Assembly: GCF_000177535.2 (NCBI RefSeq)
Contig: NC_015673.1
Span: forward strand, 1,364,001 to 1,428,000
Direction: 5' to 3'
Source: Corynebacterium resistens DSM 45100
GTDB taxonomy: Bacteria; Actinomycetota; Actinomycetes; Mycobacteriales; Mycobacteriaceae
Length of the DNA stretch: 64,000 bases
The translations under genes were made by a program, and so were the position numbers. Positions 52,641 through 61,873 of this stretch are shown here, one piece after another; position 1 is the stretch's first letter; each line of letters begins with the position of its first letter. Below the pieces are notes generated by a model. The model saw nothing but the letters and a program-made list of their open reading frames with translations, ran no database searches and was not told the DNA's origin.

Positions 52641-52917
52641 AGCTTCCATTATGCCAGCCAATCAGTAGGGATTCGAAAGCCCATTCTCGGGGATCCATAA
52701 CACCTTCACGCACCAATCCCACGATGTTCCATCCCACAGCCTCAGCAACGGTGTGGGCACTTTCAAAGGCATCAACGATCTCCGTGTCCGTCATCCTCTT
52801 AACCGCCTCCCGCAGCTGACAAGCGGTAGCAAACGCGCGGCGAAACGCCGTCTCATCACCAGCAGCCCGCGTCTGCCTGTGCCGGAACATAGCTAACGCT
52901 TCGGCGCGCCTAACCAA
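52633..52917 (-). CDS. Small helical protein of unknown function, coupled to hemE
   Basis: This 94-residue open frame has no family I recognise. It is rich in charged and helix-forming residues (FRRAFATACQLREAVKRMTDTEIVDAFE) with a conserved-looking C-terminus AFESLLIGWHNGSYD. The possible start is TTG at 52917 with GAAGG nine bases upstream, or ATG at 52890. Overlap with hemE by 8 bases supports a coupled, expressed gene. It is divergent from DUF3000, with 33 bases between. Confidence 0.55.
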   Translation of the reverse strand: MVRRAEALAMFRHRQTRAAGDETAFRRAFATACQLREAVKRMTDTEIVDAFESAHTVAEAVGWNIVGLVREGVMDPREWAFESLLIGWHNGSYD

Positions 52918-52936
52918 CTCCTCAAACCTTCAACGC

Positions 52937-52942
52937 TAGGTT
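52937..52942 (+). promoter_or_regulatory. Candidate -10 box for leaderless DUF3000 mRNA
   Basis: TAGGTT ends eight bases before the GTG at 52951, so transcription could start at the initiation codon. Confidence 0.4.
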
Positions 52943-52950
52943 TAGACATC

Positions 52951-53598
52951 GTGAGCCAAGACACTGAGATTCCCCAGTACTTCCACGAAGCCGTCCGCTC
53001 CATGACGGAAGCGGAGGTACGTAGTGGCATTCAGATCACCGAGATCCGCCCACCACGCAACTTGGCGCCATTGAGCCACGCGGTCGGGTTAGAGGTTTTA
53101 CACACGGATGAGAATTCAGGCGAAACTACCATCGCCGCTGACTCCAGTGGCCATGATGCTTTCGGTCGACTTATCCTCCTTCACGACCCCTCCTCGGAAG
53201 AACACTGGCGCGACCCAATTTCTGATCAGCATTTACCCAAGATGCGAATGGTGGCGTACATCCAAGCGGATATGGACGCTTCAGTGGCATCTGACCCGCT
53301 ACTGCCCGACGTGGCATGGGATTGGCTCACCGAACAACTCGATGGCCCCGACTGCACCTTCACTGATCTCGGCGGAACCGTGACGTCCACCGCATCAGTT
53401 CGCTACGGCGAAATTGGTGGCCCGCCGCGCGCATTCCAATTGGAGATGAGAGCTTCGTGGACCGCTCATGGAGCCGAACTTTCGGCACACGTCACCGCTT
53501 TCTCCCATGTTCTTGCCAATGTGGCAGGCATGCCACCTGAAGGAGTGGCCGCCCCACGTTTCGGGGGCAATCAGTCACGGCAGGCGATGCAGCGCTAA
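52951..53598 (+). CDS. DUF3000-family protein
   Basis: This 215-residue cytosolic protein is of the actinobacterial DUF3000 family, recognised by the pattern QYFHEAVRSMTEAEVRSGIQITEIRPP...LAPLSHAVGLEV and DAFGRLILLHDP. The function is unknown. The GTG at 52951 is chosen because the family N-terminus follows it. It stands directly before RNase D (55 bases), the order found in mycobacteria (Rv2680-Rv2681). Confidence 0.88.
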   Translation: MSQDTEIPQYFHEAVRSMTEAEVRSGIQITEIRPPRNLAPLSHAVGLEVLHTDENSGETTIAADSSGHDAFGRLILLHDPSSEEHWRDPISDQHLPKMRMVAYIQADMDASVASDPLLPDVAWDWLTEQLDGPDCTFTDLGGTVTSTASVRYGEIGGPPRAFQLEMRASWTAHGAELSAHVTAFSHVLANVAGMPPEGVAAPRFGGNQSRQAMQR

Positions 53599-53653
53599 CC
53601 TAGATTCGGTTTGCTAGCCCCCTCCCGCTTCTCCCCTTCTTTCCGAATCTCAC

Positions 53654-54982
53654 ATGAAAAGAATCTCCCGCCCAGCTAGTGGCATACCCACTGTGCGGCG
53701 CACCCCTGCCGAACTCGATGTGGCGTTGAATGCACTGCGAGAAGGCTCCGGGCCGATCGCCATCGATACTGAACGCGCAGCAATGTACCGCTTTGATGAT
53801 CGCGCCTACCTCATTCAGCTACGTCGGGAAGGCGCGGGAACCTTCATCGTCGACCCGACAGGGCACCCTGCCAAACTCCGCGAATGGCAGGATGCCCTAC
53901 TAGCGGAAACTCCTTGGCTTCTCCATGCTGCTCATACCGATTTGCCCGCGCTGCTCGCTCTCGGTTGGCAGCCGTCGGTGCTTTTGGATACCCAGATCGC
54001 CGCGAGGTTACTTGGGTGCCATCGCCTAGGGCTTTCGCTGCTGCTCGAGGAGTTCCTCTCCATCTCCATACCCAAAGACAAAGGTAACGCGGACTGGTCG
54101 CAAAGGCCCCTCCCCAACTCGATGCTTGCTTACGCCGCTTTGGATGTCGAATATCTGGTACCGATGCACGACATGATGATTAAGGAGCTGGCTGAGCTCA
54201 ATCGGTTGGACTGGTACCGCCAAGAGTGCGAACACGATCGTCTGCGCGCTACCCCCTTGGCTGCCCCACAATGGACGGACATGAAGGGTGCCAGCTTCCT
54301 CCGTCCGGGCACCCGCGCCGCAATCGTGGCGGAAGCCCTCTTCGAAACACGAACGAAGATCGCCCGCTCTGCCGATATCCCTCCAGAGCGCCTGCTTTCT
54401 TCCAAAACGATCATGTCGCTCGCTCCCCAACGTTTTTCGGCAGCCAAGCGTGATCTCACCGCGGAGTTTGATCGCCTCGTCCGCGGCCCCGGCGCCGATC
54501 GCGTTAACCCACACCGCCACAACATCACTTTGCTTTCTTTGCTCGACGCCCTTTCGCGCGCCCACAATGAACCCACCACTGCAATCACCACGCAAAAGAC
54601 CAAAAACGCAATTGACAAAGACGGTGAGTTGTTTGGTTCAATCCGGCCCGATGCCAAGACGTGGGAAGAAGACTATCCCCAGGCATGGGTTGCGCTGGAG
54701 ATTTTGCGGGAATCGAACCAAGAGCTCAGCGAAAGCCTTGGGATTAGCGCTGACGCAATTATGGTGGCTCGCCAAATGAAATTCGTCGCTTGGGAATTTA
54801 CCCAACGCCTAAACGCCCCCGAATTCGATCCGGGGGATGTAGATGCGGTGGAGGAATTATTGGGGAACCTTTTGCAACACGCGGGTCTTCGGCCATGGCA
54901 AGTGGAGTTGGTACTCAACGATGCCACTCCATACCTCCTCGATGAGGTGGTTGATGGTGCCACGTACGAAGAATCCAGTTAG
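53654..54982 (+). CDS. rnd: Ribonuclease D-like 3'-5' exonuclease with HRDC domain
   Basis: This 442-residue DEDDy-type exonuclease has acidic residues in IAIDTERA (first two), LLHAAHTDLPAL (third) and YAALDVEYLVPMHD (fourth plus tyrosine). An HRDC domain follows in the second half (TRAAIVAEALFETRTKIARSADIPPERLL). It processes stable RNA 3' ends. It ends 3 bases from the dxs stop, so the two genes are convergent with no room for a terminator between them. Confidence 0.92.
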   Translation: MKRISRPASGIPTVRRTPAELDVALNALREGSGPIAIDTERAAMYRFDDRAYLIQLRREGAGTFIVDPTGHPAKLREWQDALLAETPWLLHAAHTDLPALLALGWQPSVLLDTQIAARLLGCHRLGLSLLLEEFLSISIPKDKGNADWSQRPLPNSMLAYAALDVEYLVPMHDMMIKELAELNRLDWYRQECEHDRLRATPLAAPQWTDMKGASFLRPGTRAAIVAEALFETRTKIARSADIPPERLLSSKTIMSLAPQRFSAAKRDLTAEFDRLVRGPGADRVNPHRHNITLLSLLDALSRAHNEPTTAITTQKTKNAIDKDGELFGSIRPDAKTWEEDYPQAWVALEILRESNQELSESLGISADAIMVARQMKFVAWEFTQRLNAPEFDPGDVDAVEELLGNLLQHAGLRPWQVELVLNDATPYLLDEVVDGATYEESS

Positions 54983-54984
54983 CG

Positions 54985-56937
54985 TTACTTCTGTAGCTCA
55001 GCGGCCCATTCACGCGCAGAAGCAGTGACCGAATCGGAGTCCAGCCCAAGTTCGGCCAAGACCTGCCCGCGAGAAGCATGCGCCAAGAATCGTTGCGGGA
55101 TACCGAGGTTTCGCACCGGGGTATCCACTTTGTCCTCGTTCATCTTCATCTGCAGCTTAGAGCCAGCACCGCCATGCAAGCCACTGTCTTCAATGGTGAT
55201 CACTAGATCAACCTGCTTGGTGAGATTCACCACGGAATCGGCCACGGGCACCACCCAATGAGGATCGACAACAGTGACGTGGAAACCGTCCGCGTCGAGT
55301 GCCTGAGCTGCAGATAGTGCCTGAGCTGTCAGCGCGCCAAAGCTAACAATGAGCACGCGAGGATCCGCGGTGGAGCCATGTGTACTATCTTTGCCTGCCA
55401 CTGCCTCAGATGAATCCCCTTCCGCTGCACGGGAGGATTCAAACAGCACGTCGTAATCCGCTTCTTCACGTACGGCCTCAACCGGTTCCGGCGCGTTCCC
55501 CTTCGGGAAACGAACGACGGTGGGCCCATCGGAGTGTTCCACGCAACGAGCTAACGCGTTCTGCAGTCGTACTCCGTCCCGGGGTGCGGTGACGTGAATT
55601 CCCGGTACGATTCCGGTGATTGAAAGATCCCACATTCCATTGTGGCTGGCACCATCTGAGCCGGTAATACCGGCCCGATCTAATACGACCGTTACTGGCA
55701 GCTTCAGCAGTGCCACGTCCATCAACAACTGATCAAATGCTCGGTTGAGGAAGGTTGAATACACTGCCACCACTGGGTGCATCCCGCCAAGTGCAAGACC
55801 AGCCGCGCTGGTGATTGCATGCTGCTCCGCGATTCCCACATCGTATGTACGATCCGGGAAGACTTCTGCGAACTCGGCAAGGCCCGTAGGACCCGCCATG
55901 GCTGCGGTGATAGCTACGACGTCATCGCGTTGCTTCGCAAGCTCAATGAGCTTAGTTGAAAAGACTTTCGTCCATGTGGTTACACCAACAGCTTTCTTCT
56001 CCACCGGTTCGCCCGTGATCGGGTCAATGACTCCGGTGGCGTGCATGAGGTCGGCTTCGTTCTTCTCTGCCGGCTCAAAACCCTTGCCCTTTGCAGTAAC
56101 TGCGTGCACGATGACTGGCCCGCCATAGTCCTTGGCATAACGCAGAGCGTTCTCCATCTGGCGGATGTCATGGCCGTCGACCGGGCCGATGTATTTAAGC
56201 CCCAAGTCGGTGAACATCTCTGTCGGCAACACCGTGTGTTTAACCCCGGCCTTCAAGCCGTGGATAACTTGGAATGCGCGGTCTCCTACCCACCCCATCC
56301 GGCCTAGGGCATACTTACCGGAATCCATGACCTTGTCATAGAAAGGCTGTAACCGAAGCGCTGCAAGGTTTTCAGCCATTCCGCCGATAGTTGGAGAATA
56401 AGAACGGCCATTGTCATTGACAACGATGACCACGCTGCGATTTTTTGCCGCGGCAATGTTGTTCAGCGCCTCCCAACACATACCGCCGGTGAGTGCGCCG
56501 TCTCCCACTAAGGCAACCACATGGCGATGGACTTGCCCGGACAGCTCAAAAGCTTTAGCCAAGCCATCCGCGTAGGACAACGCTGCCGAAGCGTGTGAAG
56601 ATTCAGTCCAGTCATGGGGAGATTCTGCCCGTTCTGGGTAACCGGAGAGACCATCTTTCTGTCGCAAAGTATCGAACAGCTCGCGGCGACCCGTCAGAAT
56701 CTTGTGCACATAAGATTGATGACCGGTATCGAAGATTAGAGGATCCGTTGGCGAATCGAATACACGATGCAGCGCCATTGTCAGTTCCACTACACCTAGG
56801 TTCGGTCCCAAATGTCCGCCGGTAGCAGAAACCTTTTGAATGAGGAACTCCCGAATCTCAGCTGCGAGGTCATCCAGCTGTGCTTCGGGCAGGCCCTTGA
56901 GTTCCGCTGGCGAAGAAATGTTGTCCAAAATACCCAT
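54985..56937 (-). CDS. dxs: 1-deoxy-D-xylulose-5-phosphate synthase
   Basis: First enzyme of the MEP isoprenoid pathway, 650 residues, thiamine-diphosphate dependent. Key motifs are [14 protein letters not shown], the TPP-binding [16 protein letters not shown] and the transketolase-type [15 protein letters not shown]; the C-terminal domain has GSKLQ...[12 protein letters not shown]. The ATG at 56937 gives the expected [10 protein letters not shown] start. The frame is open upstream to 57012 but without family similarity. The 236-base gap to the methyltransferase gene stop is non-coding and has no distinct element. Confidence 0.96.
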   Translation of the reverse strand: MGILDNISSPAELKGLPEAQLDDLAAEIREFLIQKVSATGGHLGPNLGVVELTMALHRVFDSPTDPLIFDTGHQSYVHKILTGRRELFDTLRQKDGLSGYPERAESPHDWTESSHASAALSYADGLAKAFELSGQVHRHVVALVGDGALTGGMCWEALNNIAAAKNRSVVIVVNDNGRSYSPTIGGMAENLAALRLQPFYDKVMDSGKYALGRMGWVGDRAFQVIHGLKAGVKHTVLPTEMFTDLGLKYIGPVDGHDIRQMENALRYAKDYGGPVIVHAVTAKGKGFEPAEKNEADLMHATGVIDPITGEPVEKKAVGVTTWTKVFSTKLIELAKQRDDVVAITAAMAGPTGLAEFAEVFPDRTYDVGIAEQHAITSAAGLALGGMHPVVAVYSTFLNRAFDQLLMDVALLKLPVTVVLDRAGITGSDGASHNGMWDLSITGIVPGIHVTAPRDGVRLQNALARCVEHSDGPTVVRFPKGNAPEPVEAVREEADYDVLFESSRAAEGDSSEAVAGKDSTHGSTADPRVLIVSFGALTAQALSAAQALDADGFHVTVVDPHWVVPVADSVVNLTKQVDLVITIEDSGLHGGAGSKLQMKMNEDKVDTPVRNLGIPQRFLAHASRGQVLAELGLDSDSVTASAREWAAELQK

Positions 56938-57173
56938 TGAAGTGTTTCTCTTCTCCTCGGTAAATCTCATGCGGCAGGAGTCTAGCCGCGTGGCCCTTAC
57001 AGAAACTTCCACGCCAACCTTCCGCTCTCTGTCGCTTCGGAGCTCAGCTTTCGTGGCGCATATTAACGTTCACACTATCTTAGTCTTGCCCTACAGCCGT
57101 TATCGAAGCGCTCACCTTAAAGTGGCAATTCGCCTAAGACTCGGTGGGCTCAGCCTTAGCTCGGTGGGTTCAA

Positions 57174-58517
57174 CTAAAGCTGGGTGGCGGGCTCTAAGTG
57201 GATTAACACCTCGACATGGTGAGTTAAACCAAAGGCATCCACGATCGCTACCGCAGAGATCGCATACCCCGCATCAATCCAACGCCTAACATCCCGCGCC
57301 GCAGCTGCAGGGTCACAACCGACGTGGACAACATGGCGCGGTCGCCTTCCCGCTACTGCCCGAATGGTGTGCTTTCCCGCTCCGGTGCGTGGCGGATCGA
57401 GTACCACCGCATGCAGGCGCTCGTCGGCATCACGTTCTCTCCACCACGTCGGTGCCCCTCGCTTGCTTTTCTTTTCCGACGCCGCCACGCGCTCCGCGAC
57501 CCGGTCCACATTGGAATCCCAGAATTCCACGGAATGGATCTTTGCGTCCGAATAAGCCCGCGACCCTGCAGAGGTAGCTTCGCTGGCGATATCAACACTC
57601 ACCACGCGATCAACCTTGTCCACCAAAGCTGCGCTCAGCGAGCCTGCCCCACCGTAGAGGTCCCAACCAGTCGTTACTTTTCCTTTAGCGGAAGGTACCT
57701 TCTCAGAAATCCACTGCGTGTAGAAGCCCACGGCAGCACTATGGCCTTGCCAAAATGCCTGTGCAGGCAACTCCCACGTGAGGGGGCCGTGTGCCTGAGT
57801 AATTGTCCCATCCCCCACGAGTGGCTTGGTCTTGCGGTGCCGACGGTTTCCGGACAGCTCGACGACACTCCGCTGGCCATCTGTCCCCACAGCGATAGTC
57901 AGCTCGGTGTTTGCACGGATCATGCCGTGCGACTGAAGCTTCTCTATTTGCTCAGGCAGACCTGCAACCAGTGCTGGGTCCCACTGTGCACAGACAGTCG
58001 TGGCAGTCACAGGCACCACGTCATGGGAATTTTTCTTCCTAATACCCACATTGCCTTCGGAATCAACTGCCAACCGGGCACGTGTACGCCATCCTTGGAA
58101 AGGCTCCAAAGAGTGCGAAGTCACTAAGCGTTCCGCCAATGAGATCTTTCCGATGCGTTCGAACTGGTCTAGTACAACGGATTTTTTGAATTCGAGGGAG
58201 CCTTCGGCGTCAAGAAAATCAAGATCGCAACAACCAGCGCCCGCAGCGGCCGCCGGACATTGAGGAACTACTCGATGAAGCGAAGGAGTGCCGATGCGGA
58301 GTGCCCGCCCAGTGCGAAAAGAGCGCTTAGACGAGGAGCTGGAAGGTGGATCAAGTTCTACCGTGACATCTTTGTCCCCCATCGCAACACCAGTGACGAA
58401 CGCAATGCAGCCATCCGAAAGCCGAGTTAGGCATGCTCCACCATGGGCGGGCTTGTCGAACGCAGAGACCACGATTGTTTCTGGAGTGCGTGGGTGTGCA
58501 GAAGGGTGCTGACTCAC
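57174..58517 (-). CDS. TrmA/RumA-type RNA (uracil-5-)-methyltransferase
   Basis: This 447-residue class I SAM-dependent methyltransferase probably methylates a uracil C5 in rRNA or tRNA. It has an N-terminal TRAM/OB region (GGACLTRLSDGCIAFVTGVA), a cysteine cluster (QCPAAAAGAGCCDLDFL) that may bind Fe-S, the SAM segment DLYGGAGSLSAAL, DPPRTGAGKHTI and the catalytic cysteine in HVGCDPAAAARD. The start is GTG, overlapping the DUF3159 stop (GTGA). The exact target base is not decided. Confidence 0.87.
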   Translation of the reverse strand: MSQHPSAHPRTPETIVVSAFDKPAHGGACLTRLSDGCIAFVTGVAMGDKDVTVELDPPSSSSSKRSFRTGRALRIGTPSLHRVVPQCPAAAAGAGCCDLDFLDAEGSLEFKKSVVLDQFERIGKISLAERLVTSHSLEPFQGWRTRARLAVDSEGNVGIRKKNSHDVVPVTATTVCAQWDPALVAGLPEQIEKLQSHGMIRANTELTIAVGTDGQRSVVELSGNRRHRKTKPLVGDGTITQAHGPLTWELPAQAFWQGHSAAVGFYTQWISEKVPSAKGKVTTGWDLYGGAGSLSAALVDKVDRVVSVDIASEATSAGSRAYSDAKIHSVEFWDSNVDRVAERVAASEKKSKRGAPTWWRERDADERLHAVVLDPPRTGAGKHTIRAVAGRRPRHVVHVGCDPAAAARDVRRWIDAGYAISAVAIVDAFGLTHHVEVLIHLEPATQL

Positions 58518-59332
58518 TTGATACCCTCCGCTGCATTAGCTTTCTTCACAGCGACAACGGTGATGAGAACTACGAGCGCCGTTAACGGCCAGCCCATCGC
58601 GATGGAAACATACCCCAAGGCGTCAGTCGCATCCTTGACGTAGAAAAAGCGTTTTACAAAGAATCGGGCGAGAAAGACCACAGCCCAGGCCGCGGTTGCC
58701 CAACTAAAAGCACGCACAGCATGGCGATTGGTGCGCCAGCGTTGATCCTCACCATTAATGCCCCGCCAAATCACGCCCACAAGTGGCCAGCGAACCAAAA
58801 TCGAGACGATGAAAGCGATTCCGGCGACAAGCGAGTACCACATGCCGTAGGCGAAATATCCCTTTGCATCCCCCATGAACCATGCGATGGCAGCACAAAT
58901 AACCACGCCCAACAGGCCTGAAATGGCTGGTTGCAGGTTCTCCTTGCGAGCTAGTCTCCACAGGAAAATCGTGGCAGCCACCGCCAACGCCGAGAGTAGC
59001 GCTGGCATTAGCCCAAATTTGCTGTTGACCGGGACCAAAACCAGAACTGGAAGAGTAGAACTGACCAGTCCAGTCAGACCTCCCATTTGTTCAAGCAGTG
59101 TGCCAGGTTTTTCTTCAGTCGTGGCATCCGGGGCTGTGCCAGTAGCTGGCGTTGCTGAAGTAGCTGAGTTGGAATCAGTAGCTGACTTTGCTTCTGCATT
59201 GGAAGATGCATCGGCAGCGAACCGCCTAGGAGTATGTTCCACTTCGGCGGGTTCCGTATTGGGCGTTTGCGATTGCTCCCCACGCGTGTGCGGGTGTTCG
59301 CCCTGGGGCTGATCGTCGGACGGGTTTGTCAC
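58514..59332 (-). CDS. DUF3159-family membrane protein
   Basis: This 272-residue protein has a long polar N-terminal region (about 85 residues, Ser/Thr/Glu/Ala) followed by the DUF3159 membrane domain with six hydrophobic segments (LVSSTLPVLVLVPVN, GLMPALLSALAVAATIFLW, ISGLLGVVICAAIAWFMG, SLVAGIAFIVSILVRWPL, FSWATAAWAVVFLARFFV, MGWPLTALVVLITVVAV). The function is unknown. It overlaps the RNA methyltransferase start and lies 38 bases after the DUF3710 stop, so the three are one unit. Confidence 0.85.
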   Translation of the reverse strand: MTNPSDDQPQGEHPHTRGEQSQTPNTEPAEVEHTPRRFAADASSNAEAKSATDSNSATSATPATGTAPDATTEEKPGTLLEQMGGLTGLVSSTLPVLVLVPVNSKFGLMPALLSALAVAATIFLWRLARKENLQPAISGLLGVVICAAIAWFMGDAKGYFAYGMWYSLVAGIAFIVSILVRWPLVGVIWRGINGEDQRWRTNRHAVRAFSWATAAWAVVFLARFFVKRFFYVKDATDALGYVSIAMGWPLTALVVLITVVAVKKANAAEGIK

Positions 59333-59370
59333 AGGCTGTCTACGTTCTCGTTCGCTGGTAGTTGCAGGGA

Positions 59371-60168
59371 CTATTTCTGTTCGTTATCGCGACCCAAAAT
59401 GGGTTCGTTCAGGGGTTGGATACCCGCTTCGTCGGCTTGCTGCTTCTGTAGCTCTTCGGCTTGAGCTTGCATCTGCTTTTGCAGCTCTTCAGCCATTGCC
59501 TGTGGCATGTGGACTGGCAACGGATTGCCAGCTGGAATCGGATCTTGGCCTCGCATCACAAAGGTTCGTGCCATGACCTCACGCGCAAGCTCCGCAAGTT
59601 CGTCTCCGTATTCCTTGGGGCCAGCTAGGGTAAAACGCAGCATCCAGCGATCTCCGGTGACACCCAAGATGCGCAGCACCCCGTCTCCAGCCTCCGCAAA
59701 TACCTCAGGTCCCCATGGCCCTTGGGTCACGGTGGGTTCCAAGCCATCGCCTGACATGCCCTTCACAATCTCAGACACCGACTCGTCCCAAAGGTCACCT
59801 TTCCTTGGGGCAGCGAATGCTACTGGGGTAATACGGCCGTATTGTGTCCCAATGTGAATCATTTGGGGTCCCTCAGGGCCCACGTCGACTTGCACATCAC
59901 CTTCTAAGGGAACCGGAACCATCATGGAACCTAGATCTAGGCCGCCCTTGGCGAAATCAGAGAAATCGAAATTTCGATAATCGACAGTATCGCCATCGAA
60001 CGGACCGAACTCTCCGTTCACTGGGTCGTATCCATTAGCCGTGCTTTCGGTAGCGGAAGCAGCGCCATTCTCATCTGCAGCCAGGCTGGCTGCTTCGCGC
60101 TCCGTGCTGTTGTGAGTTTCAGCAGCTGCAGGGGTGTTGGCAGAATCCTTCTTCTTACGTCCAAACAT
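59371..60168 (-). CDS. DUF3710-family protein
   Basis: This 265-residue actinobacterial protein has a disordered N-terminus (FGRKKKDSANTPAAAETH) and the conserved core LDLGSMMVPVPLEGDVQVDV, GDLWDESVSEIVKGMSGDGLEP and GVTGDRWMLRFTLAGP. The C-terminus is coiled-coil like (MAEELQKQMQAQAEELQKQQADEAG). It lies 112 bases downstream of dut, a conserved order in actinobacteria. The function is unknown. Confidence 0.87.
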   Translation of the reverse strand: MFGRKKKDSANTPAAAETHNSTEREAASLAADENGAASATESTANGYDPVNGEFGPFDGDTVDYRNFDFSDFAKGGLDLGSMMVPVPLEGDVQVDVGPEGPQMIHIGTQYGRITPVAFAAPRKGDLWDESVSEIVKGMSGDGLEPTVTQGPWGPEVFAEAGDGVLRILGVTGDRWMLRFTLAGPKEYGDELAELAREVMARTFVMRGQDPIPAGNPLPVHMPQAMAEELQKQMQAQAEELQKQQADEAGIQPLNEPILGRDNEQK

Positions 60169-60280
60169 GGTCTTCTCCTTGATTCATTCGTGCGTAATTT
60201 TGGGGCGAAATCACTCAGCAAAACTGTGAGTATGGAGCTCATAGGGTAAAAGCCGCAACGCGAAACCGCATGTTTTCCCG

Positions 60281-60742
60281 CTATTGTCCGGTTGAGCCGT
60301 AGCCACCTGCTCCCCGCTCGGTTTCACCGAGTGCGGCAGCATCGGCAACTTCGTTAACCTCACACAGGCTCACTTGCTGAATAACCAACTGCGCGATGCG
60401 GTCCCCGCGGGAAATCTCAATGGTCTGTTCTGGATCCAAATTGATGAGGCACACTTTCACCTCGCCACGGTAGTCGGCGTCAATTGTCCCAGGCGTATTG
60501 ACGATAGAGAGCCCATGGCGCAGTGCCAGCCCGCTACGGGGGTGAATGAGCCCTACCGTTCCTAGGGGCAAACCGATGGCAACGCCGGTGCCCACGAGAA
60601 TGCGTTGTCCCGGTTCTATCTGAACATCCTCGGCGCTATAAAGATCGATGCCAGCATCCGTGGGGTGAGCCCGTGTGGGTAGGGGCAGGTCTTTATCAAG
60701 CCGGACAAGGTTCAATTTTGGCTCGTTGCGTGGGGTGGTCAT
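60281..60742 (-). CDS. dut: Deoxyuridine 5'-triphosphate nucleotidohydrolase
   Basis: Trimeric dUTPase, 153 residues, with all five motifs: [43 protein letters not shown] and [10 protein letters not shown]. It keeps uracil out of DNA and supplies dUMP. The ATG at 60742 gives the conserved N-terminus ([19 protein letters not shown]). The frame extends upstream across the divergent promoter region, which is not coding. It is divergent from the DUF3093 gene, with 107 bases between. Confidence 0.96.
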   Translation of the reverse strand: MTTPRNEPKLNLVRLDKDLPLPTRAHPTDAGIDLYSAEDVQIEPGQRILVGTGVAIGLPLGTVGLIHPRSGLALRHGLSIVNTPGTIDADYRGEVKVCLINLDPEQTIEISRGDRIAQLVIQQVSLCEVNEVADAAALGETERGAGGYGSTGQ

Positions 60743-60849
60743 GATCCCCCACTTTACAATGACACACCCTCGAATATCCGGTTGGGATACTCGGTGGCTA
60801 CAATGAGTCCTCGCAAGGACTTGGCAGTTGGACATTAAGGAGAACGTCA

Positions 60850-61344
60850 GTGGCTTCCACCGAAGTGCCAGCGCACGGGGATAATGTCCTCTATACCGAG
60901 CGCCAGCGAGTGCCATTGACGTGGTGGTTCTTCGCTGCGGGGGTGGTGTTCATCATCGCTTGGCAGGCACAGATGGGCCGTTCTGTCTGGTTCGCGGTGG
61001 GAGCAGGAATTTTCGCGGGTCTAGCCGCGACGTGGGCTCTGTTGAAACTTTCTTCAACCAAGATTCAGGTAGTGGAACATTCCGATGGCCAACGTTGGCT
61101 GCATGCCGGAGAGGCAAAAGTTCCTGCCACTCTCATAAGTCGCTGCTTGGTTATCCCTCCAACTGCCAAACAGGCAGCAATGGGTCGGCAACTTGATCCG
61201 GCTGCGTTCGTCATCCACAAAGGTTGGATCCCGACGATGGCGATGATGGTTCTGGACGATCCCGAGGACCCCACCCCTTATTGGCTCATTTCCTCGAAGG
61301 AACCCCAGTCCCTGTTGGAAGCACTGGATCGCCCTATCTACTAA
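60850..61344 (+). CDS. DUF3093-family membrane protein
   Basis: This 164-residue actinobacterial protein has two N-terminal membrane helices ([38 protein letters not shown]) and the conserved C-terminal part ([34 protein letters not shown]). The start is GTG at 60850 with AAGGAG seven bases upstream. The function is unknown. It is divergent from dut and convergent with DUF4193. Confidence 0.88.
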   Translation: MASTEVPAHGDNVLYTERQRVPLTWWFFAAGVVFIIAWQAQMGRSVWFAVGAGIFAGLAATWALLKLSSTKIQVVEHSDGQRWLHAGEAKVPATLISRCLVIPPTAKQAAMGRQLDPAAFVIHKGWIPTMAMMVLDDPEDPTPYWLISSKEPQSLLEALDRPIY

Positions 61345-61446
61345 ATGCGACAGAAACCAGATTCCCGTGTATCTACACTGGTTCTGTCCGCAAGGTTGTT
61401 GCGCTAAACGCTCAAAAGCGTGGCAGCTCGCACTTCGAGCAATGCC

Positions 61447-61746
61447 TTATGCGCAGTCCACGCAGATGAACTCGTCTTCGCCAATCTTTTCAGCAATGCG
61501 GCTGCGGTGCTGCACAAGGAAACAAACGCTGCACGTGAACTCATCACTTTGGCGCGGGATCACAGTCCCAGAAAGCTCTTCTCCGGACAGATCAGCAAGC
61601 GGAACATCAAACGGTTCTACGATTTCACCATCATCTGTATCCGATACCGCTGGCTCCGCCTTCTCGGCCGCTTTCAAGCCTTCGAGGGAATCAGTTTCGA
61701 TCTCGTCTTCAGAGCGGCGACGGGGAGCATCATAGTCAGTAGCCAC
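61447..61746 (-). CDS. DUF4193-family zinc-ribbon protein
   Basis: This 99-residue actinobacterial protein begins VATDYDAPRRR (GTG at 61746, AAGGAG seven bases upstream). It has an acidic middle and ends with a CxxC...CxxC zinc ribbon (CSVCFLVQHRS...CVDC). The function is unknown. Longer starts upstream are disfavoured by the ribosome site. It sits between DUF3093 and the inositol-phosphatase gene, a conserved order. Confidence 0.9.
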   Translation of the reverse strand: MATDYDAPRRRSEDEIETDSLEGLKAAEKAEPAVSDTDDGEIVEPFDVPLADLSGEELSGTVIPRQSDEFTCSVCFLVQHRSRIAEKIGEDEFICVDCA

Positions 61747-61873
61747 GGCGTTTCTCCTTGTTAGCACGTCCGACTTAACGTGAGGTTTTTCTAATGCATC
61801 GACGCGCATAGTAAAGCAAACAATATGGCGATGTCACCTTGTAAGCACCATGTCTTCTAGTTTGACGCCAACG

